A DNA stretch of 43,743 nucleotides from contig CAJLYQ010000009.1 in assembly GCA_905210905.1 (NCBI GenBank), positions 1 through 43,743 on the forward strand. The letters are read 5' to 3'. Numbering within the stretch: position 1 is the first letter of the stretch; each line of letters opens with the position of its first letter. Below, piece by piece: positions 37,301-43,743 of the stretch. The stretch is from an uncultured Christensenella sp. Lineage in GTDB: Bacteria; Bacillota; Clostridia; Christensenellales; DTU072. The notes beneath the pieces are model-generated. The model was not told the origin of the DNA and did not search any database. It worked only from the letters and a program-made list of their open reading frames with translations. The translations under genes and the position numbers were made by a program.

Positions 37301-40300
37301 GGTCGGTATCCACGCTCAAACCGCCTCTTTCCCAGTCGAGTTGCGGCATAGACGTGATAAGTTTTAATAAAGTTTTCTCGTCCGAACCTTCCCATCCGGA
37401 GAAACTCAGCGTAAACTTGTTTTCGACTTCGGAATTCTTTTGTCCGTAGTTCTTATTGCTGTACTTTCTTACCGTTTCCGCGTCGTTGGTCGCAAGACCG
37501 GTATCGGGATTGATAACGTTTATAATGACTTTAAGCGCTTTCGGCTTAATTTCGACGCGATAAACTCTCCTTACCGTAGCAAAATTGTTGTTGTACGAGT
37601 CTTCCGTCGTTGCGTTTACCACGTATTCGATAAAGAACGTATTGACGTGAGTTAAACTCAAATCACGCTTGTTTTCCCATTCTTCGACGTTGCCGTTGTC
37701 GAGATAATCGTACCTGTTTCCGGCGGCGGTAACCATATACGCCTTAACGCGGAGTATCTCTCCTTTGTCCGAAGTCTGACCCGTTACTTTAAGCGTTTCG
37801 CCGAACTCGATTTTCTTTGCGTCGTACACTTTGCTGAACGTTCCTTCATAGTTCGCACCCGACAAAGTATCATCTCTCGTCACACCGCTGCCGGCAATTT
37901 CTTTAAGTTCTATATCGGAAGACCTTTCCATATTAAGGTACAACACAAAATATGACTCGTATTCGTTCGTCGCAACGTGTCTTATGCCTTTATAATTTGC
38001 CTGCGACTCGTTGGTCGCAAACTTAAGGTTCTTTCTCATATCAACGTAACTTCCGCCGAGTCCTGCCGCTTCGACCGAGTCGCTTATCGTTACTTTAATA
38101 AGGATAACGTACAACCCTGCGTCGCTGACGACGGCGCTTGCGTTGCTCGCATAAACAAAGTCGGATTCTTCGCCGTTTTCGTATCCGATAAATACGTTCG
38201 CTTTTTCCGTTATGGTCAAATCCCTTCCGTATGCGGAATAATATGCAAACATCGGTAATCCGTCGTCGTCGGTCGCTATCTCGCTCTTTGCCCAGTTGCC
38301 GCCGAGTTTAATCGTTCTTTGTCCGGCAAGTCCCTGATAATAATCGCTGAACTCGCGGAGCGTATACTTTTCGCCCGCGTATTCGCCGTTTACGTAAGAA
38401 CCGTAATAGACCGAACTCCACATCGGATTAACGGTGCCGATATCTCCGTCTTCGCCGTGTTCGAGCAAGTCGATAATCAATACGTCGACGGCAAGGAATA
38501 CCGTAAACGTTTTACTGTCTTTATAGTTGGTCGAACTTGCGCCTTCGCCCGGAACGGCGTTCACTCTTAAAATATAACCGCCGATATTGCCGTCGTCGTC
38601 GTAGAAAACGTTCTGAACGGTTTCTTTACTGTTATCTCCGCTCTTTTCGACCATTTCGAGATAAATCTCGTTGCCGTCTACCACGTCGACGTACGAAACT
38701 CTGACTTCCGTTTTTACTCCGCCCACGTATTCCATAGACGTCAGATCGAAGTCGGGTTCTACCTTTCTCGACAAATAAATCTTAGCCGTGGCGGCGTCGT
38801 TATCTCTATAGTAATAATGACCCGTTCCGTCGGTATAAATTACGATTTGCTTTTGCGTAATATAAACTTTCGTCTTATCCTTATCGTTGTCGGGATAATA
38901 ATAGTACATCATTCCGCTGTTATTAAGCGTAATTTCCTTTCCGCCTTTAACGAACCACATTCTCGTTCCTACGCGATAAACGTCGATTAAGGTATTCGTT
39001 TCGTCGTAGAACTCTTCAAAATAGTAGTAATAATCCTTTTGTTCGGAAGGACTTAACGCCATTTCCGCAATCACCAGACTGCCCGCGTTTCTCACCCAAA
39101 CGTTATATTTGAAGCCGTCCGCAACCTTTTGTTTCGAGAAGTATCCCACTACGGTTTGTTTTACGTTTGCAGGTGCGTCCGCTCCGTCTTCGGTAGTAAC
39201 TTTGTTTTCGGGAGAAAGGTTGGTTCCGTCGTAATAAACGTGCTGATTTCCTTCCACTTCAAGGGTTAGCGATTGTCTTTTTACGTATAAATCCGCACTT
39301 ATGTAAGTAAACGAATAATCTCTGACGTACGCTCCGTCCGCTATTATCGCGCCTTTCTTTACGCCTGCCTGGTCAATATACTTGCGGTCGACCATAAAAC
39401 CGGACGTATCGATCGTGACGATTGCCTCTTTATCGTTCAGGTTGTTGCCGAAATCGTCGCCGTTCATAAATCCGACGTAGTACACTCTTACGGTAGAAGT
39501 ATCGTAAATCGTACCGAGTCCGGACGCGTTTTCATCTTTATAATGCACGTAAGTTTTTACCGCCTGCGCGCTGCTTTCCACGAATTCGAACTCGTTTGCG
39601 TCGATATATGCGACGAAATTTTCGAGTTCGCTTGCCGAAACGATACGGTACGAACCGTCGGCGCAAACTTCGTTGGCTTTGTTATAAACGGACATATAAG
39701 TACGCACGCCTATAGTCGTGTAAACCACTACTTTGGCTCTTTCCACGACAAGTGTGACCGTCGTCGTGACCGATTTATAGTTGTCGGTTTCGGGCGTCGT
39801 TATTTCGAGCGTATATTGTCCCGCTCTCAGAATGTTGGTTATATCTCTGTCGAATTCGACGGGATCGAACACTCTTTTGTCGTATTCGTCGGCGTCTTCC
39901 CAGTTAATTTCGTATCCTACTACTTTTATCAGACTTCTGAAGTTGGCGATACGTCTTCCGTCGACGTATTCGTCGAATACCGCCCATTTTTTAATGTTTT
40001 GATAATCTCTGTGGTTCGTAAACGATATGAAGGAATTTTCCGTGTCCTCGGTGCAAAGACTTGCTATTTTATCCGTTTTGTCGTAGGTATATGTCACGGA
40101 CGGATTAGTGGAGAACACGACGTTGGGATCTTGCACGATTTTCGTTATTTCAAATCCGATTTCCGTTCCGTCTACGTTTTCTTCGGTAATTTCGTTGGAC
40201 AAAACTATGCTGTAGTTAAGTATACCGAGATTTTCGGCAACGGAAAGCAGGTAATATCCGGCGTTCGAATCTCTCTTGACTTCGGTCGGCAACCAGTCGC

Positions 40301-43300
40301 CCGTGGTCTTGTCCAGAACGTACGAATTCGTCCAGTCGATAAAGTTTCTTAAATCGATATTTTCCGAACCGTCTTCCTTTTCGGTGAACGGATAGTAGTT
40401 TTCGTCGTTAAACGCGCTTTCAAGGAAAGTTCCTTTCCAGTCGAAGCCTTCTTTTCTGTTTTCGGTGTTAAGGAAACCGTGATTTTCTCTCGTTCCGCTA
40501 TTGTCTATCTCTACGAAAACGTAACAGGTACCGCTGAAAACTTCGGGCAGGTCCGCATAGAACGAATATCCGCCTTTTCTCTCGAAATCGCCTATTCCGT
40601 AAACGTAATAAAGGTCTGCGTAGTATTCGCAACCGGTAGGTATTGTTATTTTGTTAACGTTTTCGGTCTGATAATATTCGAGCAGGGTTTTTCCTTCGAA
40701 AACGTCATCGTGACGTGCCACGCGCAGTGCGACGTAAGCGTCGGAGTTATAACCGCGCTGATAAGGCATTTCCGAATAACCGGGATCGGACGGATCGGTT
40801 ATTCTGTCGGGATTTTTAAGTACTCTTAAGTCAAGAATTCTTCTTTTTATTCTTCCGTAAAGCGTTTCTTCTTTATCGTCCTTACGCAGAATGCCGCCGA
40901 GTTCGGAAAAATCGTAACTGTTTTTTATGAGTTCCGCAACGTCTCCTGAAATCGAAGTCTTACCGAATGAAAAGTCCAAAAGACTGCAATAAATGGTTTT
41001 GCTTCCGTCGATGCTCGTTTCCGCCATATAGTCGGAATAGCAAATTTCGTACGTCGGATCGAAGTAGAATTCAAGGTCGTATTGAAGTATGTTTTCTATT
41101 TCTCTGCCTTTTTCGTCTTTGAACTTTCTTTTGATAACGTCCGAAAGAACGCCGGTATTTTCTTGCTGTTTGAGTTCCGCCGTTGCTTTGGCGTCGCAAT
41201 TCGCGTTAAGTACGGTCTTAGTACCGTCGTAGAATTTATCGGCGGAATAATCCAAAAGGTTGAGATAAACTTTTACTTTGTTTACGATATACGACGCAGG
41301 CTCTTCGAGTCTGATTTGCGCAACGCCGAGTTCGGTTTCGCCTTCGACGGACGAAACTTTTACGTCGGAGATACCGTTTACCATATTGTTCGCCGGCTTT
41401 GCGGACGCTTCGCCGACAAGACGATAATAAATCCTGCTTATTACGAAATATTGATTTGCGTAAATAGTCTGAGTATAAGCGGCAAAATGCTGACCGTTCA
41501 CGTCCTGATACACGGAAGCGTTATAATTGTTCGTTTCCGTACCCAAAAGCATAAGTATGTAAACGTAGTTGTATTCGTCTTTGTCGTTCATCATACTTTC
41601 CGAAGAAACGACTTTAATTCTCCAGTTGGACAAACCGGTCGATACGTCCCAGGTAAGATTTAAGCCTTCGGTTTTCTTTACGCTGCCGCCGACAACGTTT
41701 ACCGACGAAAAATCAATCTCTGCGCTTGACGAAATTTCGCCGTAAAAACATCCGTCTATCAAAGATTTGAAGTCGGAAAGATCGATGTCGATAACGGGCG
41801 CGGTTACTTCGAAATCTCCATAATAAACGTACTGAGCAAGTCCGAAACCGTTTTTGTCGTTGCCTTTCTTTACGAGTCTGCTCTTTCCTTGATCTTCAAC
41901 GTCCGCATACGACTTCCAGGTTTCGCCGTCGTATTCTCCGAGATCGATTTCGTAGTTTTTGGCAAGTTGTTCTATTCCCAGCGATAAAAACAGGTTCACC
42001 CGATCGTACTGCCTTACGTCTTTGCCGGGGAAGTAAGAACCTCTGAAAGAAATAACGTCCGTTCCCGCCTGGATATAACTTACGTCGCTCGCAAAACCGC
42101 CGAGTTCCGTCCAAAGATCGATAAAGCCGCTGCTCGTCGAATAAACGACGGTGTTGTCCATAGCCGTTCCGAGCGCGCATTTGTTTACGTAATAATCGGT
42201 ACCCTCGGCAAATCTGCCGTCGCCGCTGTTGCCGCTTGCGTCGGAGTACGTTTCCGTCGATCCGTCGTAAACGTAAAACGTTCCCCTGGGTATACTCGTA
42301 CCGATATCGGACGCGAATATCATCGCTTCGGCGTATACGCTGCTAAACGGAGTAGACGCAAAACCGTTCGAACCAATGCGAAGAGTTATTCCCTTTCCGT
42401 CTTTAATGCTGACTTTAAGCGCCCTTCTCGATACGGTAAACGACTGAACGTATTCTTTGCTCGAATAGATAAATTCCACGGCTTGAACGTGCTTGCCCGT
42501 GGTTTCGTCGAGATGATAGAAATTCTTATTGTTTTCGAAATCGTCGTTTTTCGATTCGATATGAAGATAGTATTCGCCGGCGTTAACCGTTCTTCCCGGC
42601 GCTTCGTCTACCTTACCCGAAAGATTTGCGTCCGTATACCATACGATTTTTAACAAATCGCCTATCGCGCCGTATTCCGAACCGAAAACGTTATCTTCCA
42701 TTCCGAATTCGTCGCCGTTCGCAAGATTTTTAGACAAACCGGTTCTTGCTTTGAAATAGTTTTTCTTACCGTCGGAATAAGTAAAATGCGTCGAATCCGA
42801 ACTTGCTTCGTCGTACAGCGTTATTCTTTCTCTCCATTCGGTTACGCTGTCGTATTCCGCGGCAACGTTAAGATTGCCGGTCACGTATCCGCCGAGACCG
42901 GAATCTACGGTAACGCCCGTTTTGAGAAAGAGCGAAACGTTTAACGGCGTAGCGTCGTAAGTAAACTCGCCCGAACCGAGCGAAACGCTGCCTTTTTTTT
43001 CTATGGGAGTTTGTTTATCCCCCTCATAATCGTTTGAACAGTTATAAAACGCCGTAGTTATGCTGACCAAATATTCCAAATTTGCGGCACAGGTGTACTT
43101 AATCGTTTTTATCGTGTACAGTCCCGCCTCGACCTGATCGGTATTCTTAACTACGTCGAGATTGTTTACCTCTTTCCCGTACCAGGTCTTTCCGTCAACG
43201 ATGATGGAAGTCAACCTGGCGGAAGCGTCGGTACCGATTGCCGTGAAGTACTGATCCGTGCCGGGTTGTTCTACGGTTATGGGGCTCGGTCCGGGCAAAA

Positions 43301-43706
43301 TCTGATTAACACCGTTGTCTCTATAAAGTTTGGTTATATCGTCATATTCGTATTTGCTTGAAGTAACCTGAACGCTGAAGCGCGATATAAGGGAATTCTT
43401 TGCCGTATCTACGGACGGAGACAACCAGTTGTTTGAAGAAATATCGAAAACAAGAGTAGAATCCTTAACTCCGCCGTCGAGAGACCAACCGCTGCTGCCG
43501 TAACTCGAACCGATGATGGTGGAAGAAAGCGTCGGCCTCGTCGCCGCATAAGCAATATCGTTCTTCACCGAAACTTTATCTATCGACGGATCGTCCGTTT
43601 TGGCGTTAAAAATTTTCGTCGATAATCCGGCAACCGCTCCTATACATACGACAAGAATGAAAGACGCGATTATTCCGAATACTTTCTTAGCGATATTTTT
43701 TCCCAT
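34320..43706 (-). CDS. giant membrane-anchored surface protein with many MBG/YDG-like beta modules
   Basis: The 3128-residue protein starts at an ATG preceded by GGAGGA at 5 nt. Residues 9-28 (VFGIIASFILVVCIGAVAGL) are a signal or anchor helix. The ectodomain is an array of MBG/YDG-type beta modules joined by linkers such as RRALKVSI, RQSLTLEVEG, KPVTVSY-like and RDASVKYDV. YDG motifs occur in KFYDGTKTV (near residue 823), VYYDGTNLS (near 1492), RKTYDGEEG (near 2320) and KVYDGTDAV (near 2468). Near the C-terminus a beta domain (TSTVFKIYAPN, GDYLKLSTEEQMLKAVSI) is followed by the helix LYLGIALSVLVLGLAIILVV and KKA. There is no LPXTG motif, so it should be held in the membrane directly. The function is unknown; adhesion or a surface fibre is inferred. 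Promoter and upstream context lie beyond the window. Confidence 0.85.
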   Translation of the reverse strand: MGKNIAKKVFGIIASFILVVCIGAVAGLSTKIFNAKTDDPSIDKVSVKNDIAYAATRPTLSSTIIGSSYGSSGWSLDGGVKDSTLVFDISSNNWLSPSVDTAKNSLISRFSVQVTSSKYEYDDITKLYRDNGVNQILPGPSPITVEQPGTDQYFTAIGTDASARLTSIIVDGKTWYGKEVNNLDVVKNTDQVEAGLYTIKTIKYTCAANLEYLVSITTAFYNCSNDYEGDKQTPIEKKGSVSLGSGEFTYDATPLNVSLFLKTGVTVDSGLGGYVTGNLNVAAEYDSVTEWRERITLYDEASSDSTHFTYSDGKKNYFKARTGLSKNLANGDEFGMEDNVFGSEYGAIGDLLKIVWYTDANLSGKVDEAPGRTVNAGEYYLHIESKNDDFENNKNFYHLDETTGKHVQAVEFIYSSKEYVQSFTVSRRALKVSIKDGKGITLRIGSNGFASTPFSSVYAEAMIFASDIGTSIPRGTFYVYDGSTETYSDASGNSGDGRFAEGTDYYVNKCALGTAMDNTVVYSTSSGFIDLWTELGGFASDVSYIQAGTDVISFRGSYFPGKDVRQYDRVNLFLSLGIEQLAKNYEIDLGEYDGETWKSYADVEDQGKSRLVKKGNDKNGFGLAQYVYYGDFEVTAPVIDIDLSDFKSLIDGCFYGEISSSAEIDFSSVNVVGGSVKKTEGLNLTWDVSTGLSNWRIKVVSSESMMNDKDEYNYVYILMLLGTETNNYNASVYQDVNGQHFAAYTQTIYANQYFVISRIYYRLVGEASAKPANNMVNGISDVKVSSVEGETELGVAQIRLEEPASYIVNKVKVYLNLLDYSADKFYDGTKTVLNANCDAKATAELKQQENTGVLSDVIKRKFKDEKGREIENILQYDLEFYFDPTYEICYSDYMAETSIDGSKTIYCSLLDFSFGKTSISGDVAELIKNSYDFSELGGILRKDDKEETLYGRIKRRILDLRVLKNPDRITDPSDPGYSEMPYQRGYNSDAYVALRVARHDDVFEGKTLLEYYQTENVNKITIPTGCEYYADLYYVYGIGDFERKGGYSFYADLPEVFSGTCYVFVEIDNSGTRENHGFLNTENRKEGFDWKGTFLESAFNDENYYPFTEKEDGSENIDLRNFIDWTNSYVLDKTTGDWLPTEVKRDSNAGYYLLSVAENLGILNYSIVLSNEITEENVDGTEIGFEITKIVQDPNVVFSTNPSVTYTYDKTDKIASLCTEDTENSFISFTNHRDYQNIKKWAVFDEYVDGRRIANFRSLIKVVGYEINWEDADEYDKRVFDPVEFDRDITNILRAGQYTLEITTPETDNYKSVTTTVTLVVERAKVVVYTTIGVRTYMSVYNKANEVCADGSYRIVSASELENFVAYIDANEFEFVESSAQAVKTYVHYKDENASGLGTIYDTSTVRVYYVGFMNGDDFGNNLNDKEAIVTIDTSGFMVDRKYIDQAGVKKGAIIADGAYVRDYSFTYISADLYVKRQSLTLEVEGNQHVYYDGTNLSPENKVTTEDGADAPANVKQTVVGYFSKQKVADGFKYNVWVRNAGSLVIAEMALSPSEQKDYYYYFEEFYDETNTLIDVYRVGTRMWFVKGGKEITLNNSGMMYYYYPDNDKDKTKVYITQKQIVIYTDGTGHYYYRDNDAATAKIYLSRKVEPDFDLTSMEYVGGVKTEVRVSYVDVVDGNEIYLEMVEKSGDNSKETVQNVFYDDDGNIGGYILRVNAVPGEGASSTNYKDSKTFTVFLAVDVLIIDLLEHGEDGDIGTVNPMWSSVYYGSYVNGEYAGEKYTLREFSDYYQGLAGQRTIKLGGNWAKSEIATDDDGLPMFAYYSAYGRDLTITEKANVFIGYENGEESDFVYASNASAVVSDAGLYVILIKVTISDSVEAAGLGGSYVDMRKNLKFATNESQANYKGIRHVATNEYESYFVLYLNMERSSDIELKEIAGSGVTRDDTLSGANYEGTFSKVYDAKKIEFGETLKVTGQTSDKGEILRVKAYMVTAAGNRYDYLDNGNVEEWENKRDLSLTHVNTFFIEYVVNATTEDSYNNNFATVRRVYRVEIKPKALKVIINVINPDTGLATNDAETVRKYSNKNYGQKNSEVENKFTLSFSGWEGSDEKTLLKLITSMPQLDWERGGLSVDTDPDGQNRNAGTDYSLYTEGGVAPVTKILVYGQEVRYNDYVFDYDTSIPFEIKKLKMKVGERNPGVIIDSEKVYEGKALVPEIRRYGWNGELLDSGEDANYKKSIVYLGLIENYVKDKEYTEKDTNQGVRSAVNVGYYLFRIFIGDSKNYEGIDGYFYWVFEIKKSDLYLYFTDENNVKVSGNGVARKTYDGEEGNYPNFSASYEGFKGEDNADSNKIMQYIKFRIDDIYDGYCNGIPLLGLINPLYVFIDKETGEELISSDGRPFMPVNAGTYYVKLVQSEGVYGYADNYNIIVVYNKDTTDREMYPELIIEKRPVTVSYVENTNDKITKVYDGTDAVLQGSVNAPNSYSAGNYSFNRQTAEIGLISGDYISLKINYSSSKYARKTVYDRYDVKSDIDVYLHVEDLLVGDDADNYKLDFENSSTYTENSVVYIKLCGAITPATGTVRFFNKDGQSTSNLRVEYNGERQDVNIKVYGVNDEILVPITEENGVTVGDYSVTYKSSSSSYESTEAPKDCGRYDVVVSIVNKNYVGSLTASLEIVQAQVEIVFGGEGKQVYGSITTGLTAMATGIGGYTRNLDVLYYTIGENGDISELVPDISVAPAGEYIAVAIHDSSAGDNFAYKRATESFTVLRRDASVKYDVAPRYKYTGVSVTIKMYFNDQGTMRYPKLIFDRLVDGKWQPANYSYGENGEITDITDNPSDAGEYRVKAYEILDNFFIADPVWVSFIIEKASLTIETKDVVINEGESYDIEGSMKNSLTDDPISSVVKDLKFRYYDAVTGEQLSEKPTKPGTYRVVGYGASAENYSINYSFGILTIYKTKLTAESGSNAEDVNVDIEGSFTSGTKISVDRKQSKDYSDIKEAYSSFKQTSDEYRYTDLNDVFVFSYGDYVASTKQTSTVFKIYAPNLFGRNSNDGASVSVAVLASDGSIKVVQGQREGDYLKLSTEEQMLKAVSIITETTANSTGAYDWVLYLGIALSVLVLGLAIILVVKKA

Positions 43707-43743
43707 TGCATTCCTCCGCTCTACGGCAAATAATACTCTCGAA

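Noticed and set aside
19420..43706. LPXTG sortase signals or tandem near-identical DNA repeats in the giant genes
   Set aside because: No LPXTG-like motif precedes a C-terminal helix, and the modules are diverged at DNA level; no long direct repeats were seen by eye.
1..43743. tRNA, rRNA, CRISPR arrays, transposase or phage genes
   Set aside because: None could be recognised on either strand; the only structured RNA supported is the FMN riboswitch.

Overview
The window joins DNA from two unrelated bacteria. Bases 1 to about 5120 look like Bacteroidota: a PorV/PorQ-type outer-membrane protein, a DUF4369/TlpA-like thioredoxin, a YidE/AspT-type transporter, an M23 lipoprotein peptidase, the C-terminal part of a cytidine deaminase, and Bacteroidota -7 promoter boxes (TAnnTTTG). 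Bases from about 5121 to the end look like an anaerobic Clostridia-type Firmicute: strong GGAGG ribosome-binding sites, sigma-70-type promoters, HemZ, an FMN riboswitch with RibU, and single-membrane lipoprotein and transmembrane anchors. The exact order or family (for example a Christensenellales-like gut clade) is only a guess. The two halves meet inside one open frame, where a HemZ body runs into a Bacteroidota-type cytidine deaminase tail at a GGTACC palindrome (5118-5123). A chimeric contig is the simplest reading.

Bacteroidota half: an incomplete outer-membrane barrel protein and a periplasmic thioredoxin on the plus strand, a hairpin, a minus-strand transporter, then a plus-strand M23 lipoprotein converging on the cytidine deaminase fragment.

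First Firmicute block (5121-9469, minus strand): a tight operon transcribed thyA-folA-icd-MBL hydrolase-hemZ, with start/stop overlaps or gaps of 1-8 nt. Divergent from it is a solitary plus-strand SF1 helicase with a C-terminal PD-(D/E)XK nuclease domain, which resembles phage-defence proteins. A bidirectional terminator ends it.

Second block (13622-19411, minus strand): a FMN riboswitch and terminator precede ribU, followed with almost no gaps by tsaE, tsaB, rimI, an alpha/beta hydrolase that appears to start at AUU, a membrane-embedded murF variant, and ddl. It combines riboflavin uptake, t6A tRNA modification, ribosomal protein acetylation and D-Ala-D-Ala wall synthesis in one transcript-like array.

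Third block (19420-43706, minus strand): three exported proteins filling 24 kb. A 3128-residue protein with N- and C-terminal membrane segments is directly followed (TAAATG) by a 410-residue membrane-anchored protein. After a strong terminator and a separate promoter comes a roughly 4476-residue lipoprotein made of about 12 Big_3-like Ig domains, many MBG/YDG-like beta modules and a C-terminal jelly-roll-like domain. None shows an LPXTG sorting signal. This looks like a giant cell-surface fibre or adhesin locus and is the best candidate here for an undescribed system.
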